Source: Singulisphaera sp045290345
GTDB taxonomy: Bacteria; Planctomycetota; Planctomycetia; Isosphaerales; Isosphaeraceae
DNA: 64,000 bases
Direction of reading: 5' to 3'
Assembly (NCBI RefSeq): GCF_045290345.1
Contig: NZ_CP155447.1
Span: 7,936,001 to 8,000,000 of the forward strand
Shown here: positions 52,715 to 62,351 of the stretch, piece by piece
How positions within the stretch are numbered: position 1 is the first letter of the stretch
Layout of the letters: each line of letters begins with the position of its first letter
Made by a program: the position numbers and the translations under genes
Notes under the pieces: generated by a model
What the model saw: only the letters and a program-made list of their open reading frames with translations
What the model was told of the DNA's origin: nothing
Databases searched by the model: none

Positions 52715-55700
52715 GTGCTCTCAGCGAACTTGATGTCTCTCGTTTCGAAGACGACACGCGAGCGCGGCCGCGATTACTTCGTTTCGCGGAGGGTGACAAT
52801 CGTCGAGGGCGATGCGTGGCACGTTGCCGCGACCGTCCGGGGAAGTCGGTCCTACGTCGTGAAGCTTTTCCGAGAGCGTGCTGCGATCGAGGCTTGGTGT
52901 TCGTGCCCGTACTGCGAGGATTATTTCGAGCCTTGCAAGCACATCTGGGCCACACTCCTCGCCGCGGAAGCCGTAGGTTATCTCCTGGGAGACGGCAGGC
53001 GAACGGTGCGGCAACTGACGTTGACCGCCCCGGACGACGAGGATGACATCGAAGACGAGCAATGGTATGCGACTCCTAGACCGTCCCCGGCATTACGCCC
53101 GCCGAGCGACATCGCCAATTCAAAGTCCCGGTCCCGTCAACCTCGGCAGACGACCCAGGCGTGGAAGGAGACCCTATCTCGCCTGCAATCGACGACGGGG
53201 CAGACACCGGCGATCCTCTCCGCGGCCCTACCTCCCGGACACGAGATCGTCTATGTCGTGGACATACCGGCCTGCCTGGCGAGCAATGGGCTCGTGCTGG
53301 AGGTGGCGACACGCAATCGCAAGAGGGACGGCGAGTGGAGCAAACCCAAGGGCCGACGCTTCGTCCTGAGTGAGATTGATCACCTGCCGGAACCCGCCGA
53401 TCGCCAGGCGATGGCCATCTTGGCCGGTGGGCGAGAGAAAGTGAGCGGCAACTATTCCGGCAGTGGCTACTACGAGAGCGTCCCAACTCGCTTCCTCCTC
53501 ACGCACGCGCTCAGCGAGGCCCTGCTGCCGATGCTCTGCGCCACGGGCCGGTGTCTGCTGCGGGGATCGGAGCCGGACGATTCGATGCGTCCGCTCCGCT
53601 GGGATGACGCCGGCCCTTGGGAGTTCTGGCTGAAGGTGACGCCGGACGATGCCGGTAAAACGTACGTAATCGCCGGCGAGCTCCGTCGCGCTGAGGAGCG
53701 ACTGGCACTGGTGACTCCCTTGCTGTTGCTGAGCGGCGGACTCGTGTTCTGGGAGGACCGCGCCGCACCGCTCCTTGACTTCAACGCTTTCCAATGGATC
53801 GCACTGCTTCGCCAGCAGCGTGAAGTGCCCTTCCCCGCCAAGCAGAAGCGGGAGTTCCTCGCGGAATTGCTCCGGCTTCCGGACCTGCCCCGGCTCGAAC
53901 TGCCGGAGGACCTGCGGTACGAAGAGGTCGCGCCGGCGCCCCGGCCCTACCTGGCCATCAAACGCCGCGACGGCGACGACCGGCGCCGGATGACCAACCG
54001 GGATCAGAATTGGCTCATCGGCGCCCTCTCCTTTGAGTACGACGGCCACGTCGTGCCTGCGAAGGACCCGGCTCGGAGCGTCTTCGAACCCGACGAGCGA
54101 CGGCTGCTGCTGCGCGACCCGGCGGCCGAGCGGTCCTTCGCGGCAAGACTCGAGGAGGTCGGCTTCCACCGCAGGACCGACTACCGCCAGGGCGAAACTC
54201 TGGAGCTGCCCGCACGCAACCTGCCGAAGGCCGCGCGGGCCCTCCTCCAGGAGGGCTGGCGCGTCGAGGCCCAAGGGAAGCTGTACCGCCAGGCGGGCGA
54301 CTTCCGGATCGAGGTGACGTCCGGAATCGACTGGTTCGAGCTACACGGCGGGGTGACCTTCGACGGTCAAGAGGTGCCGCTTCCCACCTTGCTCGCGGCC
54401 CTGAGGCGCGGCGAGGACCTCGTGCCGCTGGGCGACGGCAGTTTCGGCCTGTTGCCGGAGGAGTGGCTCAAAAAGTACGCGCCCCTGGCCGGGGTGGGCA
54501 CGCCGGAGGGGGATCATCTTCGGTTCCGGCGGACGCAAGTCGGCCTGCTCGACGTCCTGCTGGCCGAGCAGCCCGAGGCGCGATTCGACAAGCGGTTCGA
54601 GCGGGCGCGCGAGCGGCTGCGCCAGTTCCAGGGCATTGCGCCCGCGGACCCGCCGGCCGGGTTCCAGGGGCAGCTTCGCGATTATCAGCGCGACGGCCTT
54701 GGCTGGCTCCACTTCCTCCGCGAGTTCGGTTTCGGCGGCTGCCTGGCCGACGACATGGGCCTGGGCAAGACCATCCAGGTGCTCGCCCTGCTGGAGGCAC
54801 GCCGCGAACTACGGGCCGCTTCCAGGAAACGCCGCCGACCTCCGCCGTCGCTGGTCGTGGTGCCGCGGTCGCTCGTCTTCAACTGGAAGCAGGAGGCCGC
54901 TCGCTTCACGCCGAAGCTCCGCGTCCTCGATAACACTGGCATCGGCCGCGGTAAGCCCGGGGAACAATTCGACGGCTACGATGTCATCCTGACCACCTAC
55001 GGCACGCTTCGGAAAGATATCGTCGACCTCAAGGACTACCAATTCGATTACGCCATCCTCGACGAGGCCCAGGCGATCAAGAACGCGAGCAGCCAGTCGG
55101 CGAAGGCGGCCCGGCTGATCAGTGCGGAGCATCGCCTGGCCCTCAGCGGCACGCCGGTCGAGAACCACCTTGGCGAGTTATGGAGCCTGTTCGAGTTCCT
55201 CAACCCGGGCATGCTCGGCAAGGCCGCGGAGATTGGCAAGGCCGACCTCGGCCTCCTCAAACCCGGCGAGGAGAACATTTCACTCTTGGCGAAAGCCCTC
55301 AGGCCGTTCCTCCTCCGGCGCACCAAGGAGCAGGTTGCGAAAGACCTGCCCGAGAAGTCCGAACAAACGGTCTACTGCGACCTGGAACCCGCCCAGCGCA
55401 AGCTGTACGACGAGCTGCGCGAGCACTACCGGAACTCGCTGCTCGGGCGCATTGCGCGCGACGGGATCGGGAAGTCAAAGATCCAGATCCTCGAGGCGCT
55501 GCTGCGTCTGCGGCAGGCGGCCTGTCATCCCGGTTTGATCGACAAGGCCAATCGGTCGGGCGAATCGAGTGCCAAGCTGGACGTGCTCCTGCCGCAACTG
55601 CGCGAGGTCTTTGCCGAGGGACACAAGAGTCTGGTATTCTCCCAGTTCACGAGCATGCTGGCGTTCGTCAAGCAGCGACTGGACGAGGAGAGTATCCCCT

Positions 55701-56074
55701 ATGCCTACCTCGACGGCCGCACGCGGGACCGGCAGGCGTGGGTGCAGCAGTTCCAGGACGACCCGGACTGCAAAGTGTTCCTGATCAGCCTGAAGGCTGG
55801 CGGCCTTGGCTTGAACCTGACGGCGGCCGACTACATCTTCCTGCTCGACCCCTGGTGGAATCCCGCGGTGGAGAGCCAGGCGATCGACCGCGCCCATCGG
55901 ATCGGCCAGGTTCGCCCGGTGTTCGCCTACCGGCTCATTGCGCGGGATACGGTCGAGGAAAAGGTGCTCCAACTCCAGGCGCAAAAACGAGCCTTGGCCG
56001 ACGCCATCATCACCGCGGACAACAGCCTCATCCGAGACCTTGGCCGCGAAGAGCTGGAATTGCTCCTCTCCTGA
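52715..56074 (+). CDS. SNF2-family ATPase with SWIM zinc finger
   Basis: 1119 residues. N-terminal SWIM finger at 62-76 (WCSCPYCEDYFEPCKHIWA, CxC...CxH). A ~550-residue middle region follows, of the type seen in bacterial SNF2 proteins. The SWI2/SNF2 ATPase starts at about 650: LADDMGLGKTIQVLALL (Walker A, about 678-685), LDEAQAIKNASSQ (motif II), LALSGTPVENHLGELWSLFEF, FSQFTSMLAFVKQRL, LISLKAGGLGLNLTAADYIF, RAHRIGQ. These are dsDNA translocases; bacterial ones act in transcription recycling or repair, and some occur in defence systems. A stand-alone gene with no methylase or nuclease beside it. GTG at 52715; ATG at 52733 is an alternative. Confidence 0.93.
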   Translation: MLSANLMSLVSKTTRERGRDYFVSRRVTIVEGDAWHVAATVRGSRSYVVKLFRERAAIEAWCSCPYCEDYFEPCKHIWATLLAAEAVGYLLGDGRRTVRQLTLTAPDDEDDIEDEQWYATPRPSPALRPPSDIANSKSRSRQPRQTTQAWKETLSRLQSTTGQTPAILSAALPPGHEIVYVVDIPACLASNGLVLEVATRNRKRDGEWSKPKGRRFVLSEIDHLPEPADRQAMAILAGGREKVSGNYSGSGYYESVPTRFLLTHALSEALLPMLCATGRCLLRGSEPDDSMRPLRWDDAGPWEFWLKVTPDDAGKTYVIAGELRRAEERLALVTPLLLLSGGLVFWEDRAAPLLDFNAFQWIALLRQQREVPFPAKQKREFLAELLRLPDLPRLELPEDLRYEEVAPAPRPYLAIKRRDGDDRRRMTNRDQNWLIGALSFEYDGHVVPAKDPARSVFEPDERRLLLRDPAAERSFAARLEEVGFHRRTDYRQGETLELPARNLPKAARALLQEGWRVEAQGKLYRQAGDFRIEVTSGIDWFELHGGVTFDGQEVPLPTLLAALRRGEDLVPLGDGSFGLLPEEWLKKYAPLAGVGTPEGDHLRFRRTQVGLLDVLLAEQPEARFDKRFERARERLRQFQGIAPADPPAGFQGQLRDYQRDGLGWLHFLREFGFGGCLADDMGLGKTIQVLALLEARRELRAASRKRRRPPPSLVVVPRSLVFNWKQEAARFTPKLRVLDNTGIGRGKPGEQFDGYDVILTTYGTLRKDIVDLKDYQFDYAILDEAQAIKNASSQSAKAARLISAEHRLALSGTPVENHLGELWSLFEFLNPGMLGKAAEIGKADLGLLKPGEENISLLAKALRPFLLRRTKEQVAKDLPEKSEQTVYCDLEPAQRKLYDELREHYRNSLLGRIARDGIGKSKIQILEALLRLRQAACHPGLIDKANRSGESSAKLDVLLPQLREVFAEGHKSLVFSQFTSMLAFVKQRLDEESIPYAYLDGRTRDRQAWVQQFQDDPDCKVFLISLKAGGLGLNLTAADYIFLLDPWWNPAVESQAIDRAHRIGQVRPVFAYRLIARDTVEEKVLQLQAQKRALADAIITADNSLIRDLGREELELLLS

Positions 56075-56267
56075 ACTCCGCGCCGCAAAAGCCGTGCTCG
56101 ACCGAACGGCCGCCATCGCGATGGTCGAGAGGGCTATGGGGGCGGGAGGGGGCGGAGACGCGTGCCGGATTCCGGCTCCCACGCCTTGCCGCGGGCTTGA
56201 GCGTCGTTTATACGTCGAAACCGCAGAATGCCTCCGCGCTCCCACGGTCCGACCCGGAACAACGCCC

Positions 56268-57656
56268 ATGAACTTTTTCCCGCCTCGCCGCTTGGTGGCC
56301 GTTCCCGCCCTCTTATTGTTGCTCTTGGTCGCGCCCAGCACCGCGCTCCAAGCCCAGCAGGCTCCGTACGACGTTTTCCCGCCGGCCGACCCCCCTTACT
56401 ACCGTGTACGGTATGAACCCTCGAAAAAGGCCGGTGAGCTCATCTTCGGCGTCAATTACACCGTCTGGATTCCTCGCGACCTGAAAACCGTGCGCGGGGT
56501 GATCGTGCACCAACACGGCTGCGGCGAGGGGTCGTGCAAGTCGGGGCTTACGGGAGCATATGACCTCCATTGGCAGGCTCTGGCGAAAAAGCATGATTGT
56601 GCGTTGCTGGCTCCCGCCTACGAGCAGGCCGAGAAGGCCGACTGCCAGATGTGGTGCGATCCGCGCAATGGATCGAGCGATGCGTTTCAGAGGGCACTGG
56701 TCGACTTGGGGGCGAAATCGGGGCATCCCGAGCTGGCTGAAGTCCCGTGGGCACTCTGGGGTCACAGCGGCGGAGGTCACTGGGCGGGAGGAATGGTCAT
56801 GATGCACCCCGAACGCGTCGCGGCGGCGTGGCTCCGCTCGGGCGTGCCCCTGTTGCAGTCGAACTCCGATCGGCCCACGATCAAGGCCCACGCACTTCCC
56901 GATGCGGCGCTCAAGGTGCCGATCATGTGCAACCTTGGCACGAAAGAAGGGGTCTCGGTCAAGAACGACCGATTCTCCGGAGTCTGGCCCGCGAACGAGG
57001 CCTTCTTCACTACCGTTCGCTCTAAAGGCGGGCTCGTCGGCGTGGCCGTCGATCCGCTCACCGCTCACGAGTGTGGAAATCAGCGTTATCTTGCGATCCC
57101 TTGGCTCGACGTCTGCCTCACCGACCGTCTCCCGACAAGCCCGGGCGAACCCTTGAACGCCATGTCCGCCGGCGATGTCTGGCTCGCCCTTCCGACTGGG
57201 TCCGAGGCTCTGCCCGCCTCGACGTTTTCAGGAGATCCCCTCAGTGCTGGCTGGCTCCCCAACGCGACGGTCGCTCGGGCGTGGATGCAATACGTCAAGG
57301 ACACGAACCTAACCGATACGACTTTGCCTCCCGCTCCGACGAACCTGCGCGTCGACGGCAACAGCTTGCGCTGGGAGTGTGAGGCCGACCTGGAAAGCGG
57401 CCTGGCCGGGTTCATCATCGAACGCGATGGGGCGTTACTCGCCAACCTGCCTGACAAACCCAAAAACCCCTTCGGCCGGCCCCTCTTCCAAAACCTCCAA
57501 TACAGCGACACCCCCACCCAACCACTTGTCTCCATGGAATTTACCGACATGACAACAAAACCGGGCGATCTCCATGTCTACAGGGTGATTGCGGTGAACT
57601 CGGCCGGACTCAAGTCGGAGCCGAGCGGAGCGAGCGGCGCGGATCAGAAGAATTGA
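56268..57656 (+). CDS. Secreted alpha/beta-hydrolase-like protein with C-terminal fibronectin-like tail
   Basis: 462 residues from an ATG at 56268, which starts a signal peptide (LVAVPALLLLLLVAPSTALQA). Hydrolase core: GVIVHQHGCGEGSCKSG (oxyanion-hole type HG), nucleophile elbow WGHSGGGHWAGGM near residue 165, and a possible catalytic His in DPLTAHECGNQRYLAIPW. Cys pairs suggest extracytoplasmic disulfides. The last ~90 residues (PPAPTNLRVDGNSLRWECEADLESGLAGF) look like a fibronectin type III module. Probably a secreted esterase or peptidase-like enzyme; substrate unknown. It is preceded by 193 bp with nothing recognised. Confidence 0.85.
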   Translation: MNFFPPRRLVAVPALLLLLLVAPSTALQAQQAPYDVFPPADPPYYRVRYEPSKKAGELIFGVNYTVWIPRDLKTVRGVIVHQHGCGEGSCKSGLTGAYDLHWQALAKKHDCALLAPAYEQAEKADCQMWCDPRNGSSDAFQRALVDLGAKSGHPELAEVPWALWGHSGGGHWAGGMVMMHPERVAAAWLRSGVPLLQSNSDRPTIKAHALPDAALKVPIMCNLGTKEGVSVKNDRFSGVWPANEAFFTTVRSKGGLVGVAVDPLTAHECGNQRYLAIPWLDVCLTDRLPTSPGEPLNAMSAGDVWLALPTGSEALPASTFSGDPLSAGWLPNATVARAWMQYVKDTNLTDTTLPPAPTNLRVDGNSLRWECEADLESGLAGFIIERDGALLANLPDKPKNPFGRPLFQNLQYSDTPTQPLVSMEFTDMTTKPGDLHVYRVIAVNSAGLKSEPSGASGADQKN

Positions 57657-57799
57657 TCATGATGTATGCTAGTACGATCAAGCAAGCAAACGTAGCGGGA
57701 GGGTGAGGCGTCTTGAATCTCGCCCCCGCGAAATATGATTCAACGATCCGCGACTGGGCGAGAATCGTGATGGATTTTCGGCCCGGTCGATTCAGTGGC

Positions 57800-57885
57800 A
57801 CGGCCGGCCCGGCCGTATCCCCCTCGGCCCCGAGCTATTCCTCGGATTCACGCCGACCCCGAGGAATTACGGCCGGGCCGGCCGT
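57800..57885. repeat. Palindromic element with GC-rich arms
   Basis: Arms acggccggcccggccgta (57800-57817) and its exact complement at 57868-57885; each arm is itself nearly palindromic. Inside, ccctcgg / ccgaccccgagg pair again. No gene inside; 57657-57799 also holds none. Confidence 0.65.
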
Positions 57886-57928
57886 ACTACTCTGCAAACC
57901 AACCCGCTGCGGAAACCGCAAGAATCAC

Positions 57929-57956
57929 CGGTTCTTTAACTCTGCCGCGGATCGTT
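57929..57956. repeat. Second copy of the block at 17118-17145
   Basis: CGGTTCTTTAACTCTGCCGC followed by GGATCGTTG; it begins 43 bp after the right arm of the palindrome at 57800, mirroring its position at the other site. Confidence 0.5.
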
Positions 57957-58383
57957 GGTATTGTTAAATGAAAGCTGCTTGCGTATTGCGGAAAACTGAT
58001 GATGCTATGTGGATATCAAGGCTTTGTGCGTGCTGCGGTTCGGTACGCCCCGGTTGTTTGACCGACGCATACTGCGATATCCTGCCGGGAGTCGTCCGTG
58101 TCCGGCGGCACGCCAGTCGAGCAGGGTCAAATTGCCGGCCCGCAAACCCGTGCGGATCCGTCGGTGGGAATTGAACCCGATGCTCACATTCCTTGACGAA
58201 TGGGGCGAGATGGCGTGCCGGTTGAGATCGGCCAAGCAAGGGAACCTGTCGATCAAGAAGAGCGTCACCACCGACTGAGTACTATCCTGACGATTCACTA
58301 TCTTGCGTGATTTGCTTGTAGGTTCATGAGATGACTGTTTGCCTCAAAGTCGAAGGGCCTCCGGGAGTCCTCGTTCGCTCATT
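57957..58383. other. Intergenic stretch, no supportable gene
   Basis: About 430 bp with short open frames on both strands but no recognisable motif, signal peptide or ribosome site. Could hold a decayed gene. Confidence 0.3.
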
Positions 58384-59424
58384 TCAGAATTGCACGACCA
58401 CGCCGGTGCCGATGGATTTTTCGAATCGGAAATTCCCCGACCATTCGGGTTGAACGCTATTGTTCAACCCCACGGAAAAGTTGAGCGTCCACTTGAAGTG
58501 CGGCTTATTGATGAGGTGCGCGACAACGCCCGCATTCAAGAAGCCCTCATCCGGGTTCAATAGGCTGAAGTCGAAAGTGTCGAGGATCCAGTCAGGCAGC
58601 TTTCCCTGCAATTTGGTCTTGAACAGCAGCTCGTTCACGAAATGGCTGAGCACGGAAGGAGAGATCTGGACGTCGTCCCCTATTCCGCCGAGCGTGACCG
58701 TCATCTTGTCGACGTGGGCATTGCATCGAACCTGGCTGAGTGTACTGAACTGGGCAACGGCCAAATGCATCGCGGAAATATCGATCGTCACGTCGCGTCC
58801 CAACCTGGTGTCGAACCGCATCGTCGTCATCGTGTCCAACGGCCGGTCGTTGATCCGGGGCCGGAAAACCTCGCGGAACCCAACGCCATCAGTCGCCAGG
58901 AAGGAAAGTGTGAGTGGCCAGTGTTGTTTCCAACCGCTGCTTGACCCCTCGACAAAGCCGGCACGTTCGCCCGCCTTGGCGTTCCGAATGGCGACGAGCA
59001 ACTTGTCGCGATCTTCGACAATGAAGTCGATGCCGTTCAAAACATCGCGATGAGCAATGACCGGAAGATATCGCTGTTTGGAAAGCTTCTCGATCTTGTC
59101 CCAGGAATAAACGATGTGGTCGCCAAGCACGATCTTGGGCGTAAAGGTTTGCAGACGGGTGTTGATCGCATCAAACACCTTTTGATTGGCCAGGACGTGG
59201 TTGATGTGCTTCTCGCAGGCGACAAACGGCGAACCCGGCGACCGCTCGAACGTCGCCCCCGACGGATCGGTTTTGGAAGGGGATGGACTTTTGAGCTTTT
59301 CCAAGTCGGCTGTATTGAGGACCCGCTCGCCGGCACTGCCATCCAGCGCATGAGCAGCATCGAACGGCTTGCCTTTGCTCAAGGGGACCGGATCCCTCAT
59401 TCCCAATTTCTTTGGCGGCGGCAT
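58384..59424 (-). CDS. Hypothetical protein (orphan)
   Basis: 346 residues from an ATG at 59424 preceded by AGGGGAG. No signal peptide or TM. N-terminal ~60 residues are basic and Pro/Ser-rich; the rest is a globular mix with a beta-rich C-terminus (HFKWTLNFSVGLNNSVQPEW, NFRFEKSIGTGVVVQF). The coding bases appear less GC-rich than those of its neighbours, and it is surrounded by unusually long non-coding stretches, suggesting possible transfer. No known family recognised. Confidence 0.6.
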   Translation of the reverse strand: MPPPKKLGMRDPVPLSKGKPFDAAHALDGSAGERVLNTADLEKLKSPSPSKTDPSGATFERSPGSPFVACEKHINHVLANQKVFDAINTRLQTFTPKIVLGDHIVYSWDKIEKLSKQRYLPVIAHRDVLNGIDFIVEDRDKLLVAIRNAKAGERAGFVEGSSSGWKQHWPLTLSFLATDGVGFREVFRPRINDRPLDTMTTMRFDTRLGRDVTIDISAMHLAVAQFSTLSQVRCNAHVDKMTVTLGGIGDDVQISPSVLSHFVNELLFKTKLQGKLPDWILDTFDFSLLNPDEGFLNAGVVAHLINKPHFKWTLNFSVGLNNSVQPEWSGNFRFEKSIGTGVVVQF

Positions 59425-60134
59425 CTTGAAAGCTCCCCTGCTTGAACTGGGATTTTCCAGATGAGCTCGACTTCGCCCAGGCCTCCTACACGTATTGGAC
59501 TCGGGCTCAATGCCCGTGTCCAGTGGAAAGGTTGGCAAGTATTGGGGCGTCCGGCGGATCCGATGTCCCATCAGATATGTCGAGTGTCAATAATTGTCGC
59601 GATTTTATGCATGTCGTCGCACGCCACGGCGTACAAAGCCCCGTTCTCGACGGCTCCACCCCCCCCTGAATTTGCCTTGCTTGGAATATTCTTGGCGGTC
59701 CCCCTCGCTCTTTAGAACGGCCCTGATATCGAGGGGAACCGCCTCACTGATCATGCGTGTGGGGGGCATGGTGGTGTGTTGCTTCGCGCGTCGCTCAACG
59801 CCATTTGGTGGAGGCGAGGGCGGGAGCCAACCTGGGAGTGCATCGTAAACGGTGGGATTGCCGGACGTTTTCATTGCCTTGAGGTGTGGAGACCACCGCG
59901 CCGATGCTTCCCCTCTTCGACGGGGAAGACCCTGCCGAAAATGCAGGCAAGGCCGGTCGGCTCGGGCTTACGACGCCCGCTTTTGCTCATCGCTTGCGAC
60001 GACGAATCCGATTTGTGACACAGGATCTGCGCTTAGTTAAGTTGAGCCGAGTCTGGATCTCGAGAGAGGTTCCCAAGAAATGGGGGGCTTGTCGGGGTCG
60101 TTCTGATTTCGGCGGTTGGGAAGGAGCCCTGCCC
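59425..60134. other. Intergenic stretch, no supportable gene
   Basis: 710 bp between the divergent orphan and the surface-protein gene. Open frames exist on the + strand but lack coding character. AAGGAG at 60121-60126 is the ribosome site of the next gene. Confidence 0.35.
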
Positions 60135-60677
60135 ATGACTCGGGACAACGGACCGCCACGTCGTCGGTCAATCGATTCTGCTTCATCCGTTTCACGTGTG
60201 CGGCGGAGATCCGCAACTCCGGGCGTCGAGGCCCTCGAATCTCGGCAACTCCTCTCGCTCTATACCGGACCGTCGTCAAGCCGGCCGATCGCATCCAACG
60301 GCTCGCTCTTCACGATCAGCGTGACCGGCGGGGGCTACCAGACGGTCAAGCGTCTCAAGGGTGGCCAGTACGCGATCAACCTTTTTGCCACGAATCCCAA
60401 CAGTGCCCTGACGATCACGGCCCAGCCGCGACAGGCCCACTTCAACACGACCCAGATCAACATTGGCAAGATCAACGTCAAGACCGGCCTGCTTGGCTCG
60501 ATCGACGCGGGGGCGGCGAATTTGCTCGGGCCGATGACTGCCCTTAAAGGGTCGGTCTCGTCGATTCAGCTCGCCAGCATCGGCCGCAATGCGACTGTGG
60601 ATGTGAATGGCGACCTGGGACAGCTGAACGCTGCGAGTGTGGAGCTCGGGCCGACAGGACGGATCCATGTGGGGTAA
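60135..60677 (+). CDS. LEPR-XLL surface protein, N-terminal fragment before a frameshift
   Basis: 181 residues as written, ending at a TAA at 60675. AAGGAG eight bases upstream supports the ATG at 60135. The basic N-terminus runs into VEALESRQLLS, the LEPR-XLL-like signature of planctomycete surface proteins. Beta-rich repeats follow (SLFTISVTGGGYQTVKRL, NIGKINVKTGLLGSIDAG). The open frame 60671-62151 continues the same kind of sequence, so this is the first part of one protein interrupted at the G4 run 60671-60674. Confidence 0.75.
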   Translation: MTRDNGPPRRRSIDSASSVSRVRRRSATPGVEALESRQLLSLYTGPSSSRPIASNGSLFTISVTGGGYQTVKRLKGGQYAINLFATNPNSALTITAQPRQAHFNTTQINIGKINVKTGLLGSIDAGAANLLGPMTALKGSVSSIQLASIGRNATVDVNGDLGQLNAASVELGPTGRIHVG

Positions 60678-62151
60678 CCTGACTGGGTCGGTGGGGGGCT
60701 CGATCAAGCTGGACGGAGGCCATTTCGTCATCGATAACGATGCGACGGGAACCTTCAACCCTTCGAGCCTGATTGTGCAGCACGGCGGTGTTTTCGCCGT
60801 TGGCCACGACCTGACCGGAGGGTTCAACCTTGGCGGTGAGATCCAGGCCAATTCCAACGGTCTGATCAATATTGGCCATGACCTGGGGGGGCTCACCCTG
60901 GGACGAGGGCTGAGCCTCCAAGGGGGGCGGCTGATCGTGGGGAACGACCTCAAAACGGTCGGAACGGTTGCGAACACGGTCAAGGTCTCCGACAACGGAC
61001 TCCTCTTCGTCGGACGCGACATCGCCAGCGGTCTGACCGTCAGTGGAGACGTGACGCTCGACTCGGGAGGCAGCATCATCGTGGGCCGAGACCTGGCCTC
61101 GCTGTCCGTGGGCGGCGACTTTGAAGTGATGCCCACCGGGGGTCTGTTGGCGGTCAAAGGCAACCTGGCCGGTCTGACGGTGAATGGAGCCTTGAACGGC
61201 AAGGGATCTCCCGCGTCGCTTGACCTGTTCGTCGGGCTCGACCTCACCAATCTCAGTGTCCTGGGGGGCGGGGCGTTTCTCGGGGGGATTCAGGACGCGA
61301 ACATCGACGTTGGCAAGAATCTCTTCGGCCTCGACGCTCGCCACGGCATTTTCAAGAGCTTTATCACCGCGGGTGTGTTGATCGACGGGGCTGGCAACGG
61401 GTCGTTGGGGGGTGCCTCGAACATTGGAGCCGACGGCGTTGACGCGATCCTGAACTCCGAGCTCCGCGCGGGGGTCGAGATTCGTAACATGACCATCGGC
61501 GGCGACGTTCGGTCCGAGTTTGCGCTCAACCCCAACGCGACCGGCTATCCCACCCGGATCATCGCGGGTGAGGATCGCCAGGGGCATCTCCTGACCGGGG
61601 GGAACATCAACAACTTCCAGATCTTGGGATCGTTGATCGATTCGGTCCTCGCCGCCAGTGTCGCGCCGAGTGGGGGCAACGGCACACTGCCCCCTTCGGG
61701 GTATGGTCCGCCGCCGACTCCCTCGACGGATCCAGGCGACGGGACCTACGACGCTCCCGCGGGGGTGATCTTCGGGGGGAGCGTGAGCGCCCCGATTCCT
61801 TATATCAACTACACTGAGATCACCTACTTCAACGAGACGTTCAAAGAGATCGCGTACAATACCCAACTCGATCCTGTCATCGACGACTTCATCCTTCCCG
61901 GCTCGATCAACGCCGGCTTTGCGTCGAAGCCGTTGACCCAGGCTCAGTTGACCGATCCCTCGGTCACAACGACCAACTCGGGGGGAGGCACGACAACCAC
62001 CGGCACGACGACCCTGAACCTGCCGTTGCCCACCAAGTCGACGGTGCTCGGCGGCGTGGTCTCGAACACGCATGTCGGCAATGCCGACTTTGCCGGTATC
62101 TTCGCCGCCGATACCCGCGGAGTGTTCATCGGGACGTTGCCGGACCAATGA
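60671..62151 (+). CDS. LEPR-XLL surface protein, C-terminal part after the frameshift
   Basis: About 490 residues. Begins NLTGSVGGSIKLDGGHFVID and continues with Gly/Asp/Asn-rich beta repeats (NNGLLFVGRDIASGLTVSGD, GGSIIVGRDLASLSVGGDFE) of a right-handed beta-helix kind, then a Pro/Gly linker and a C-terminal region (LPLPTKSTVLGGVVSNTHVG, FAADTRGVFIGTLPDQ). With one G removed upstream it joins the preceding fragment in frame (RIHVGNLTGS) into a ~670-residue exported cell-surface protein. No TM anchor is visible. Confidence 0.75.
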
Positions 62152-62351
62152 CGTCACCGGCCGCCGCCCCGAGAAGTTGGGGCGGTGGTCCTGACGCGTC
62201 GAGCGGTCCGCAACAGTCCGAGGGCATCGCTCGCCCTTGCGGGCCTTGGCGATCTCGGCTAAGGTCAAAGAATGGGTCGGGAGCCGCTCGAGGCATTGGT
62301 CTCGTGGGTTCCGGTCGGTTGGGATCATTCCGCATAAAGGTCGAGGATTAC

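Noticed and set aside
60660..60680. Programmed frameshift signal in the LEPR gene
   Set aside because: No X-XXY-YYZ slippery heptamer and no clear downstream pseudoknot; an error or mutation in the G run is simpler.
60544..62328. 594-residue leftward open frame opposite the LEPR surface protein
   Set aside because: The + strand has the LEPR-like signature and beta repeats; the antisense translation shows no motif.
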